The position numbers and the translations under genes were made by a program. 64,000 nucleotides of DNA from the NCBI RefSeq assembly GCF_030219325.1, contig NZ_CP126625.1:856857-920856 (forward strand), written 5' to 3'. Under the pieces are notes generated by a model. The model searched no databases, was not told where the DNA came from, and saw only the letters and a program-made list of their open reading frames with translations. Position 1 is the first letter of the stretch, and each line of letters starts with the position of its first letter. Origin of the DNA: Geothrix sp. (GTDB lineage: Bacteria > Acidobacteriota > Holophagae > Holophagales > Holophagaceae). Shown piece after piece: positions 32,901-40,573 of this stretch.

Positions 32901-35609
32901 TGGCAGACCATACCCGCCAGCACCACCACAGTCACCACGGCGGCACTATACCTCGGCGCGGCGACCAAATACGACGGCCGGGGCCGCGCCATTTGGACCC
33001 AGGATGCCAATGGTATTCAGACCACCACCGACTATTTCGGCCCTGGAAACTTGCCACCGGGAGTCGCCTCCTATATTGGACCCATCACGAGGGTGACCGT
33101 TGGGACTACTCAGGTGAAGTGGTTTGAAAGCGACAGCGTTGGTCGATTTGTGCGGATGATCACTCCCGTAACACGGTACGTGGATCCGATGAACAGCCCC
33201 AGCAAGTCCGTCGTGAACCTTCGCACAGAGTACCGTTACGACACAGGAGGCCGGGTCAAAGATGTCCGGCAGTATGACGAGGCCAACCGAACCCAAACTC
33301 GAACCTGGGCCTACAATCGCCTCGGCTGGCTGGAGAGCTTGGAACAACCAGAAAGCGGAATCACCTCCTACAGTGGATTCACGGTTGCAGGTAAGCCTAC
33401 GGTAACAAGCTACGCCGGGCGCGTCGTCAGAATGTCACCTGACTGGATGGGTCGTCCTCTGAACGTAGCTGCTGACGATGGCAGTGTGACGCAGGCTTTC
33501 GTCTACGACACGGCTACAGGTGGGAAGGGTCGATTAGCAAGTAGCACAGACGGCGCCGTGACGACCGAATATAACTATAGTGGTCAGGGAAATAGGCTGA
33601 GTAGCCTATCCACCACAACTCTGGTTCAAGGCGCGAATCAAACATTTACCCAGACCTACATCCATGACACATCCGGAAATAGAACAGGAGGCAACACCAG
33701 TCATGGGGCATGGACACAGACCTACCATTCACTAACGGGTTTGCCCAATATTCTGACCTATGGGACAGGGAATGTGGCCAGCACGCCATGGGTTTACTAC
33801 GACTCGGTAAGTTGGGCCTTGAAGTCCATTGCTTATGGAAATGGAGCTGCAAGCAACTTTGACTACGATCCTGATCAGGCAAGATTGAAGGAGATGAAGC
33901 ACCTCGATGGTCAGGCCGTGCTTCAGGCGCACTGGGGATTCAAGTACGACGATGTCGGGAACATGGTGACAGAATTTGATAAGACACGCCCAGACGGGGC
34001 CGGATCATACGCTTTTGACCAGTTTGGGTATGACGAACTTAATCGCTTGATCTCGGCAGTGGTGCAGTCCTCCAGTTACGGGGAGCAGCTGCAGGAATTT
34101 GATTACGACGCGTTTGGCAATCGGATCTCCAGCAACATTCGCCGGGTCACTTCATGGCAGGGCGTAAAGGGAGCATCTACTGCATACGTGACAAGCTCTG
34201 GCCTATTGAGTGCCCAGGGGACTCAGGTGGTCAATGCGACATTTAGCCAGGGCAGTACAGCCTTGATGCAGAACCGCCTTCCCAATGTAACATCCACAGG
34301 TGTTCCAACCGGCGCAACCTACGATCTTCAGGGGAATTTGCTCACGCTCTATGAAAAGCCAACCAGTGTCAACCCAGTGCTGCTCACCATGACCTATGAC
34401 GCGCTCGGAAGGGTGCTAACTGTTTCCAGTAGCAAAACAGGGCTCACAGAGAAGTACAAATACACCGCTGAGGGCTTACGGACGGTGGTGGAGGAGTACA
34501 ACGCTTCCACCCTGCAGAAGACCCGAGTAAATATCTACAACGATTCTCGACAGCTCGTGGCGCAGTACGAGAAAGCACCTGCCGGGGTGCTCACTTGGAA
34601 GCGCGATATTCTCTACTTGGGCACTAGGGAGGCCGCCGAGATCGATGCCGCTGGCATGCATGTCACCCAAGTGGACCATCTCGGCAGCCCAAGGGTGATT
34701 ACTGGACCTACCGGGGCCGTTGAGACCAAACAGAAGTACCTGCCATTTGGAGAACTCCTCGAGCAGTCAGGGGCGTTCAGAACGGCTAAGGGGTACACAA
34801 ATCACGAACAAACTGACACAAGCGGGCTGGTTTACATGCAGGCTCGGTTCTACGTGCCTTGGTTTGGGCGCTTTGCCAGCCCCGATCCTGCACGAGATCA
34901 GCATTTTGATAACGGTCAGAGCTGGAACATATACAGCTATGTGAGGAACAACCCTGTTATGAGCACGGACCCCACTGGGATGGAGGAAGAGAAAAAGGAG
35001 AAAAATGTCAACAGTGGTGCGGTTGGTCCAAATGATCGACCGTATATTGCTGCAGGAGAACCACCTCCAGCAACTCCGGCGCAAACAAAATTGATTTCAG
35101 ATAAATTGACAGAATATACAAAAAAATCTTCAACATTATCCAACGCAAGAAATTACTTAGGAACGAAACCAGATGGGGATCTAAATCTCATTGTAATCAA
35201 TGATCCAAAATCAAATGTAATTGCTAATTATGACAATAATGCTTGGACGATGACAGTTAACATAGCAAATGTAATGACTGATGGACTGGTTAATGATGCA
35301 GTTCTGTCAAATGCACTCGGGCATGAATACCGCCATGCGGAGGCAGACGCCCTTGCGGTCTCTTCGGAGAGCCGCACAGTTGATTTACGTGATTCGGGAG
35401 GTGGGTTACGTAATTCAACCATGACCAGCAGCTCAGACTACAGTCGCTTTAGAAATGAAGCTGCCCGGGATGGTGCCGCAGCTTCGAATACGAATTTGTC
35501 TCCAAGATCTAGAAATCAAGCATTAAAGCGATATTGGGATAACCCTATAGAGATAGATGCTCGTTGCGCAGGTGCAAAGGTTGCTTCGGAGGTGGGTAAT
35601 GCTAAGTAG
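29940..35609 (+). CDS. exported Rhs-repeat protein with C-terminal HExxH metallopeptidase-like toxin domain
   Basis: 1889 aa. A Sec signal peptide (MSRQFLLSMLIALSLGGG) starts the protein. Tyr-Asp/Rhs repeats fill the middle (YSYDANGYLNAI, YDALGRVLTVSS, FDYDAFGNRISS). The Rhs-associated core runs at about 1571-1677 (DHLGSPRVITGPTGAVE, YLPFGE, MQARFYVPWFGRFASPDP, NPVMSTDPTGM). The variable C-terminal 212 residues contain His1795-Glu-Tyr-Arg-His1799 followed by Ala-Glu-Ala-Asp, and near the end NPIEIDARCAG, the zinc-metallopeptidase layout. Base composition drops to AT-rich just after DPTGM, as in polymorphic toxins whose tips are exchanged. Delivery route and target are unknown; no T6SS gene is near. 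Confidence 0.85.
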   Translation: MSRQFLLSMLIALSLGGGSLKAQSYQTSFSDVKFDRAKGPATIHAGLEVDAATGAASMNIPFGPGIGERGLKFTPTLSMRIGPQMGISSAEENIIVVPAAFSNAAIWGLTTIETLYQRSFGSASFSPGTLTLGTMVSTFDRKPTTYSLPNGGGGRVLGQVPAGIDSTNINTLLRKFGFSATDTVGFLPGRTDRPSKAAFIQMGSDSSLIVGLRVDGPSTALTDEVRDDIQQYPTSNLYQWDFPRRVAVIHGEVAYEFHYVRHTYMTRHIPYLTISEKTQLYSGHYVITKIRNKLGESIDFSYDSDGSGYTATWSVNPSVKIRVQAVGSVAVSSQPSLNNSNFPLASATRIRVSYQGISQPVSTFLLDFSDPTLGTAPTLFGPGGPDSAAANSPNGIIDWDWQGYGAALESMQPLRIYKEATLEEIRFTWGVGPTFSWDNWLSLTRGPTVLSSVAFPTRDVTLTWEPYRYRANYNPEGWGGVASSSLPGRPAVAYGVIQTLDSGGPLSRQTTHHRVVPMSNWNNLPVGQTIADQWTDTTFYDAVTQPDGSVSVHRFVSPPSINALTGADGMQNLAFIKTLEREVRYYQPGADWQSDLAVTTPASSSAYKWVVKDRFDVRTPGSTNGGLGNQSVPYPTRTRTWEKENQILTIQESSGWDEAAFGWKASHTTTSIVANPNLAMDYLSLAQAGQAYSPYPAPLGVYRKTEKTFEPNIADWIISREKSEQSTTVEDNTGFLASGGTLPDAQPLVTKTFNPNVNRVDSVAVSNSGAPTVTTDFTFIGTTGVAAIEIQSAFLNSTGLGLSGQFGVSSYSYDANGYLNAISQKPDASKTLTVSQESDELGRPKTQTDLNGTIKTYTWDQGGRLSGISSSDGDEPISIVYNDTDHLGITVTQGLRILEYRYNAFGQLILERRTAQDGTKSHRIHGYDCVGRPTGETVWLLGDGAAHEGEWLNAALTRSNTSTTVVPERTTCKKWGLDDAGNAVCLTWQTIPASTTTVTTAALYLGAATKYDGRGRAIWTQDANGIQTTTDYFGPGNLPPGVASYIGPITRVTVGTTQVKWFESDSVGRFVRMITPVTRYVDPMNSPSKSVVNLRTEYRYDTGGRVKDVRQYDEANRTQTRTWAYNRLGWLESLEQPESGITSYSGFTVAGKPTVTSYAGRVVRMSPDWMGRPLNVAADDGSVTQAFVYDTATGGKGRLASSTDGAVTTEYNYSGQGNRLSSLSTTTLVQGANQTFTQTYIHDTSGNRTGGNTSHGAWTQTYHSLTGLPNILTYGTGNVASTPWVYYDSVSWALKSIAYGNGAASNFDYDPDQARLKEMKHLDGQAVLQAHWGFKYDDVGNMVTEFDKTRPDGAGSYAFDQFGYDELNRLISAVVQSSSYGEQLQEFDYDAFGNRISSNIRRVTSWQGVKGASTAYVTSSGLLSAQGTQVVNATFSQGSTALMQNRLPNVTSTGVPTGATYDLQGNLLTLYEKPTSVNPVLLTMTYDALGRVLTVSSSKTGLTEKYKYTAEGLRTVVEEYNASTLQKTRVNIYNDSRQLVAQYEKAPAGVLTWKRDILYLGTREAAEIDAAGMHVTQVDHLGSPRVITGPTGAVETKQKYLPFGELLEQSGAFRTAKGYTNHEQTDTSGLVYMQARFYVPWFGRFASPDPARDQHFDNGQSWNIYSYVRNNPVMSTDPTGMEEEKKEKNVNSGAVGPNDRPYIAAGEPPPATPAQTKLISDKLTEYTKKSSTLSNARNYLGTKPDGDLNLIVINDPKSNVIANYDNNAWTMTVNIANVMTDGLVNDAVLSNALGHEYRHAEADALAVSSESRTVDLRDSGGGLRNSTMTSSSDYSRFRNEAARDGAAASNTNLSPRSRNQALKRYWDNPIEIDARCAGAKVASEVGNAK

Positions 35610-36000
35610 GGTCGCGATATCTGGGAGTATAATTGCAGGGTGTTATTTACATGGAGAGACTGTGGCGGAATCCAGTAAGGCATCGTTGAAAATATGGATG
35701 GCATCCTTTCGCGCCACACTAAATGAAATTTGCGATTGCGATAATGTGGGTGTCTCATTGTTTAAGGGGAGCGATAACACTTATATAATTAGAATAGTTA
35801 GCGCGAAATCTGAAATTGAATCTACAGCATATTGGCAGCATTCCAATTCGACCGGAGTTCGGAAGCTCGCAGCTACTGAAATCAGTTTTCATGAAATAGG
35901 GAAGCAGCAGATTTTGAGATACAGAGGCGTCGATTTTGTATATGAGAATGGCTTTTCATGGTACAAAAATGCTATTCCTAATCTGACAAAGCCCGATTAG
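35599..36000 (+). CDS. putative lipoprotein immunity protein for the Rhs toxin
   Basis: 133 aa from ATG 35599, 11 nt inside the rhs end, preceded by GGAGGTG. The N-terminus MLSRVAISGSIIAGC fits a lipoprotein signal with lipobox Ile-Ala-Gly-Cys15, so the mature protein would be membrane-anchored outside the cytoplasm, matching an exported toxin. The rest is a small mixed domain with two Cys (ICDC) and no known family. Immunity is inferred from the overlap, strict order and AT-rich composition shared with the toxin tip. It could instead be an accessory or chaperone protein. Confidence 0.6.
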   Translation: MLSRVAISGSIIAGCYLHGETVAESSKASLKIWMASFRATLNEICDCDNVGVSLFKGSDNTYIIRIVSAKSEIESTAYWQHSNSTGVRKLAATEISFHEIGKQQILRYRGVDFVYENGFSWYKNAIPNLTKPD

Positions 36001-36166
36001 TTCCAATTCTCCTAAGGCGCAAACAGATTCGATAGCTGCTGGCTCCACGTGTCCACCCGCAATGGGAGATCCGGATACGACAAAGACTTTCCCCGATGGC
36101 AAAAGGTGGAAGCATGAATCGGAAGTATGGACCTGATGGGATGCTTCCCAACATGCAATCACCACG

Positions 36167-36190
36167 AGCCCCGAACCTCCGGGGCTTTTT
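36167..36190 (+). terminator. intrinsic terminator of the rhs/immunity unit
   Basis: AGCCCCG (36167-36173) pairs with CGGGGCT (36180-36186) around a 6-nt loop and is followed by a T-run (36186-36190). It lies about 165 bp after the lipoprotein stop. Confidence 0.8.
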
Positions 36191-36453
36191 CGTGGTCACG
36201 CTCCTGCGTGCGTTCCCCCAGGAAAGGCTGCGGCTGGTGCATCAGCGTGTGCTTGCGTGCGCATGTGAGGCAGGACGAAGCGACTTCGGCGTGACCTTGC
36301 GCGTCGTTGCCCAAAGGCTCGGTTAGCCCGACTCTCCCCGGCGTATGTCTTTGCCTCCGAGTAGGAACCCTGATGAGTTCTCTGGAATTTGCTCAAGCTA
36401 GGAAATGCCGGTCATTGGTAGGGTTCCGAATCAAGGTTTGGCCTAGAGGTTGC

Positions 36454-36472
36454 GCCTGTAACCGAGACTGTC
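36454..36472 (+). repeat. candidate right arm-type site of the element
   Basis: GCCTGTAACCGAGACTGTC, 16 of 19 identical to 25645-25663 in the same orientation. See the left site for interpretation. Confidence 0.4.
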
Positions 36473-36535
36473 CCGGGCCAAAAGGAGGCATTGGAACTAT
36501 TTAATTCAAGGGCGGTTCGAAGCCGGTTTGGCTTC

Positions 36536-36554
36536 TGGCCTACAAGCGCATCTC
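36536..36554 (+). repeat. candidate attR core (19-bp direct repeat)
   Basis: TGGCCTACAAGCGCATCTC, identical to 25242-25260. Upstream lies element DNA, downstream the displaced mfd end. Confidence 0.75.
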
Positions 36555-36903
36555 GCGCCTCCGCGAGGAGAAGGACCTGGAGCTCTACCGCATGGACCTG
36601 GAGGACCGCTTCGGTCGCATTTCCGAGGACGATCCCGAGACCCTGCGCTTCTTCGAGCTGCTCAAGGTGAAGCTGCGGGCCCAGCACCTGGCCGTCTCCG
36701 AAGTGGCCCTGGACAAGGGCCAGCTGAAGTTTCGCCTCAGCCCCCAAACGCCCCTGGATCCGGCGAAGCTCATGGCCTGGGTGGGCCGCACCAAGGGCGC
36801 CAGCCTCAGCCCCGACGGCGCCGTGCGGCTGCCCGTGCAGGGCACCGCCGACGGCCCCATCCTCCAAGCCCAGCGGGTGCTGGTGGAGTGGGCGGGGCTG
36901 TAG
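36536..36903 (+). pseudogene. mfd: displaced 3' end of mfd (fragment)
   Basis: 368 nt matching 25242-25609 with 19 mismatches (about 95% identity) and no indel, both ending at the same TAG. Seventeen differences are silent; two fall in one codon and change Val to His (AQVLA versus AQHLA). It begins at the core repeat with no upstream promoter or helicase part, so it cannot make Mfd. The next host gene starts its 3' end 10 nt later, which suggests this is the native chromosomal end left behind by integration. A 103-aa internal frame from ATG 36592 is open but has no reason to be expressed. Confidence 0.9.
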
Positions 36904-36913
36904 AGATCAGCTT

Positions 36914-37519
36914 TCAATGCGTGGGCAGGCGGAAGGACACCATCACGGTGGCGAAGCCTGTGTTGGCATCCGGTACGGATTGGAAACCGGAGGTCGCCAT
37001 GCGGATGAGGTGGACATCGAGTTCCACGGCCCAGTGCCGGCTCCATTGGAAGCCGACTCCGACCTTCGCGCCGGGGCGCCAGCGCTGATCGACATACCGG
37101 TAGTCCCCCTGGCCATCAGGCGGTTCGTACCCACTGTGGAAGGTGTATGCCCCTGAGATGGTGTTCAGGGAGGGACCGGCCAGGACATAGAGTTCACGGT
37201 CCCCGCGGTGACGCAGCACCCATTGGTAGTCGGCGGCGACCTGCTGGTTGCTGATGGTCCCCGTGATGCTGCTGAGGAGGGCCCTGGCCCTTCGCTCCGG
37301 GCCGAGCTTGTAGGTCACGCCGATCTCCGCGTTGAGCAGAATGGGAAACCACTCGCGAAACTCATGTGGATGCCGCTTGGGCGTGTCCCAGCTGGAAGTG
37401 GCCTCCCCCCAGCCCAGGTTGAATTGGTACACGAGGCCCTGCGCACTGAGCTGTCGCGGCATCAGGCAGAGGAACAGGCCCATGCACAGGCTGCGGCTGA
37501 TCTTTCGGGGATCGGGCAT
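36914..37519 (-). CDS. outer-membrane beta-barrel protein (porin-like superfamily)
   Basis: 201 aa. A signal peptide is apparent (SLCMGLFLCLMPRQLSAQ), then alternating strands with aromatic girdles (YVLAGPSLNTISGAYTF; GAKVGVGFQWSRHWAVELDVHLIRM) and a C-terminal strand TVMVSFRLPTH. GAAAGGG precedes ATG 37519. Resembles small OmpW/opacity-type barrels, without a specific match. It is convergent with the native mfd end, 10 nt apart. Function unknown. Confidence 0.65.
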   Translation of the reverse strand: MPDPRKISRSLCMGLFLCLMPRQLSAQGLVYQFNLGWGEATSSWDTPKRHPHEFREWFPILLNAEIGVTYKLGPERRARALLSSITGTISNQQVAADYQWVLRHRGDRELYVLAGPSLNTISGAYTFHSGYEPPDGQGDYRYVDQRWRPGAKVGVGFQWSRHWAVELDVHLIRMATSGFQSVPDANTGFATVMVSFRLPTH

Positions 37520-37569
37520 GTTGAACCCTTTCGCTACGAGCAGCAGCTTTTATGGGAAGGCAGATCCAT

Positions 37570-38859
37570 CTACTTCTTCATCACCGCACGCTCAATCTTC
37601 CTGGCCGACCCGAATGCCGCGAGGCAGGGATCCACGACCTCGGGTGCCTTGGAGTTCGTCAGCACGGTGCCGACGCATTGGAGGTTCTTCGCGTCGAAGA
37701 GCACGGTGAGCAGGTGCCGGTACTCGCCCTTGGCGGGCTCCCTGTCCACGACTTTCTTGTCGGTGGAGAGGATCCACCAGCCCTGGACCGTGGTGGATGC
37801 CAGCGGCTGGGGCTTGAGGTCGGTCTCGGCGGAGCTGTCCTTGAGGCGCTTCACGGTCTGCTCGGCGCTGGACCACGCGCCCAGGGGATTGCCGATGCCC
37901 TTGATGGGGAAGAGGAAGGCCTTGAAACCCGCCTGGTCCACCACGCCATAGCGCGCGGCGAACAGGTGCTCGGGCCGGGCGCGGTCGAAGGCCTCGGTCC
38001 AGGTCTCGGGCAGGGACAGGGCGAGGACGCCGTCCTCGGGGAGGGTGTAGCGGTGCTCCACCACGGCGGGCAGGGGCAGGCGGCTGGCGTCCTCCGTGGG
38101 CAGGGTGCGCAGGGCCTCGGGGAGGAGCTGCCAGGCCTGGCCTGGATCCGCCGGAGGCCGGATGGATTCGCCCGCCTTCGCCTTGGTGTGGAGTTGCCGG
38201 GCGTAGTCCGCCCGCTGCACGTCCTTCTGCGACTCGGCGAGGGCATGTCCCTTGTCGAAGGCGGCGGCCATGTCCTTGGGATCGCCACCCGTGCAGGCCA
38301 GTGCCTGGCCCAGGTCGATCCAGGCCAATGAACTGCCCGGGTCCAGCCTGATGGCCCGGCGGCAATGATCCACGATGCCTGCGGATTCGCCCGCCACCAT
38401 CATGCGGAAGGCCAGGTTCAGCCAGGCCCTGGCCACGAAGGGCGCGTCCCCGCGGAGGGCCTCCACCTTTTCAAGACAATGCTCTGCGGCTTTCCACTCC
38501 CGGGCCTCGATGAAGGTGTTGGCCTGGGCGTTCCAGGGCTGCATGGTCTTGCCGCCATCCAGCTGGATGGCCCGCCAGCCGGCCCGGGCGGCCGCGGGAA
38601 GCCGCCGCAGATTCCGCAGGCAGATGGCGTACTCGTTCCAGACCTCGGCGCGGGCCGGCGCCAGGGCCAGGGCTTTCTCGTAGAGGGGCAGGGCCTCCGC
38701 GTAGGCCTTCTTCTGCAGCTCGGCATAGGCCGCATCGTAGGCCTTGGCCGCTTCGGGGACCGGGGCCTCGGCCTTCTTCTGGGGGGCTGTGGACGGTGGG
38801 GCGCCGGCGGAGAGGGGCGCGCTCAGCAGCACCAGCAGGGAAGGGACCAGGCGGTTCAT
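37570..38859 (-). CDS. secreted tetratricopeptide-repeat protein
   Basis: 429 aa from ATG 38859; the frame is open much further upstream but that part is antisense to the DUF2254 gene. A signal peptide (MNRLVPSLLVLLSAPLSAG) is followed by TPR-like helices at about 40-210 (YAELQKKAYAEALPLYEKALALAP, AWIDLGQALACTG). A C-terminal alpha/beta region of about 170 aa (YTLPEDGVLALSLPETWTEA; LLTVLFDAKNLQCVGTV) has no recognised family. Probably periplasmic. It diverges from the DUF2254 gene. Confidence 0.75.
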   Translation of the reverse strand: MNRLVPSLLVLLSAPLSAGAPPSTAPQKKAEAPVPEAAKAYDAAYAELQKKAYAEALPLYEKALALAPARAEVWNEYAICLRNLRRLPAAARAGWRAIQLDGGKTMQPWNAQANTFIEAREWKAAEHCLEKVEALRGDAPFVARAWLNLAFRMMVAGESAGIVDHCRRAIRLDPGSSLAWIDLGQALACTGGDPKDMAAAFDKGHALAESQKDVQRADYARQLHTKAKAGESIRPPADPGQAWQLLPEALRTLPTEDASRLPLPAVVEHRYTLPEDGVLALSLPETWTEAFDRARPEHLFAARYGVVDQAGFKAFLFPIKGIGNPLGAWSSAEQTVKRLKDSSAETDLKPQPLASTTVQGWWILSTDKKVVDREPAKGEYRHLLTVLFDAKNLQCVGTVLTNSKAPEVVDPCLAAFGSARKIERAVMKK

Positions 38860-39009
38860 GGGGGCTCCGGACGGGGCGGCCTCGTCGGCAGGGGCGGGGA
38901 GGTGGAAAAAGGCGCGGGGTCGTTGGGGTCCTCCAGCATCCCAGAGCCCGGAGGCAGGGGCAAGGAGGTGGGGATTCAGCCGTTTCCGGCTATCCGCCGA
39001 AAGGCTGGC

Positions 39010-40485
39010 ATGGCCCAGGTACGGAGCACCAGCCTCTGGAGTGGCCACCGTCCGACGATGGTGGCCGCCGGATGTTTTCTGGCGGCGGCGGTGCTGGGTC
39101 TGGTGACGACCCACTTCGGCAGCATCCGGGACTTCGAGCCCGCGGGGATCGCCACCGCGAGCCGGACCCTGAACGCCATCATGTCCGTGACCATGACGAG
39201 CATCGCGCTCATCCTGCCCCTCACGGCGAATCTCTACACGCCACGGCTGGTGAAGCTCTACGTGGCGCACCCGCTGATCGTGGGCGGGCTGTCGGTCCTC
39301 GTCTTCAGCAACCTGCTGCTGATGTCCCTGCATTTCTTCCCGCCGGGGCACCCCTTCGTCCGGTTCGGCATCTGGGTCATCGCCTTCGTCTACCTGGTGG
39401 TGCTCGCAGGCGTCCTCCCCTATCTCTTCGGCATCAGCCGCTTCCTCCGCCCCAGCTACTTCATGCCCATGCTCACCCGGAAGGGGCTGCGCAGCCTCCA
39501 GGAGCTGTCCCGGGGCCGCCGCCTCGAAGCCAACAAGGACGAGCTCTTCGAGACCATCGACGTGGTGACCAACGTGGCGCTCACGGGCATGGCCCGCGGA
39601 GACCGGCAGCTGGTGATGCTGGCCCTGAAGAGCCTGCACGCGCTGCTGACGGGCATCATCCAGTGCGCCGGGCCGGAGTTGTCCGCCTGGCGGGGCTCGC
39701 GGCCCTGGTTCGTGCCGGGCCTGGCCAAGGAGGGGCAGGACTACCTCACTCGCGAACGGGTCTGGCCCGAGGCCTATGTCCTGGCGCAGACGCTGAAGGT
39801 CGCGGAGGTGGCGACCCGCCGCCAGCACGAGCTGCTCTCGGAGCTGGCCGCGCAGCTGGTGGACACGGCCCGCCTGGCCTGCGCCGTCGGGGCCGAACCC
39901 GTCATCGAGCTGCACGTCATGACCTTCAACACCCTGCTGCGGGAGGCCCTGGAGGAGAAGGACCTGCGGCGCTTCCAGAACCTCTCCTACCACTACCGCC
40001 TGCTCATCGAGGCCTTCCACGCCAGCCCCGACCGGATGCATGACGCCGCCCGCCACCTCCTGCACTACGCCCGCCTCGCGGCCCGGCAGGGCATCGCCTT
40101 CGCGTTCGAGACGGTGGTCTACGACCTGGGCGAGCTGGTGCTCAGCCTCGCCCGCCAGGACGAGGAACGGGCGGTGGAACTGGTCCAGGCCTGGGCGGGC
40201 CCGGTCTGGCAGGAGGCCATCGCCCCGGACAGCGCCATGAAGAAGGTGGGGTGGCGCACCATCCTCCGCACCCACTGGGAGGCCCGGGCCGGGGGCCTGA
40301 AGGAGGTGGCCGAGGCCATCTTCTGGCGCTTCCTGGCGGACGAGGCCATCCACCGGGAGCAGCTGGAGCTGCTGCTGGAGGAGAACCGCGAGCTGCACTA
40401 TGAATTCAACGACCGGCTCATGCGGTTTGCCCACCTGTCGCCCCCGGCCTGGGCGGAAGCCCAGGCGTTCCTGGAGCAGTGGTAG
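39010..40485 (+). CDS. DUF2254 predicted membrane protein
   Basis: 491 aa from ATG 39010, with a weak GAAAGG upstream. Four hydrophobic segments occur in the first 150 residues (TMVAAGCFLAAAVLGLV; ALILPLTANLYTPRLVK; LSVLVFSNLLLMSLHF; VIAFVYLVVLAGVLPYLF), followed by a long soluble helical domain. The TANLYTPRLVKLY segment after the second span resembles DUF2254 proteins, whose function is unknown. An upstream GTG 38968 is in frame but overlaps an AGGAGG with no spacing, so it was not chosen. Confidence 0.75.
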   Translation: MAQVRSTSLWSGHRPTMVAAGCFLAAAVLGLVTTHFGSIRDFEPAGIATASRTLNAIMSVTMTSIALILPLTANLYTPRLVKLYVAHPLIVGGLSVLVFSNLLLMSLHFFPPGHPFVRFGIWVIAFVYLVVLAGVLPYLFGISRFLRPSYFMPMLTRKGLRSLQELSRGRRLEANKDELFETIDVVTNVALTGMARGDRQLVMLALKSLHALLTGIIQCAGPELSAWRGSRPWFVPGLAKEGQDYLTRERVWPEAYVLAQTLKVAEVATRRQHELLSELAAQLVDTARLACAVGAEPVIELHVMTFNTLLREALEEKDLRRFQNLSYHYRLLIEAFHASPDRMHDAARHLLHYARLAARQGIAFAFETVVYDLGELVLSLARQDEERAVELVQAWAGPVWQEAIAPDSAMKKVGWRTILRTHWEARAGGLKEVAEAIFWRFLADEAIHREQLELLLEENRELHYEFNDRLMRFAHLSPPAWAEAQAFLEQW

Positions 40486-40573
40486 CCGTTCGCCGGTGGG
40501 AGCCCTCCATTCGCCGATCCCCCTGCTTGGGGGCCCTCCGGAGGACTAATTTGGAGCCAGTCCTGGAGTGCCC

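Larger units (their letters stand above)
36001..36535. other. gene-free right end of the element
   Basis: About 535 bp without a convincing gene. It holds an intrinsic terminator (36167-36190) and the arm-like repeat at 36454-36472, and ends at the right core repeat. Composition becomes GC-rich again after about 36170. Confidence 0.5.
25242..36554. mobile_element. integrative element inserted in the 3' end of mfd
   Basis: The unit is bounded by a 19-bp direct repeat (25242-25260 and 36536-36554). It contains a tyrosine recombinase whose gene end faces the left boundary, and accessory genes with clearly lower GC than either flank. The left side carries a complete replacement of the mfd 3' end; the right side retains the displaced host copy, followed 10 nt later by the next host gene. 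No conjugation, replication or capsid genes were recognised, so it is best called a small integrative or genomic-island element. Boundaries inside the repeat are inferred, since excision was not observed. Confidence 0.88.

Noticed and set aside
36592-36903. 103-aa ORF at the displaced mfd end as an independent gene
   Set aside because: It is an in-frame fragment of Mfd with no promoter or ribosome site; better read as a remnant.
25242-36903. mfd 3' repeat explained as simple tandem duplication
   Set aside because: The repeat edges coincide with a site-specific core, the interval has a recombinase and foreign composition, and the right copy abuts the next host gene.
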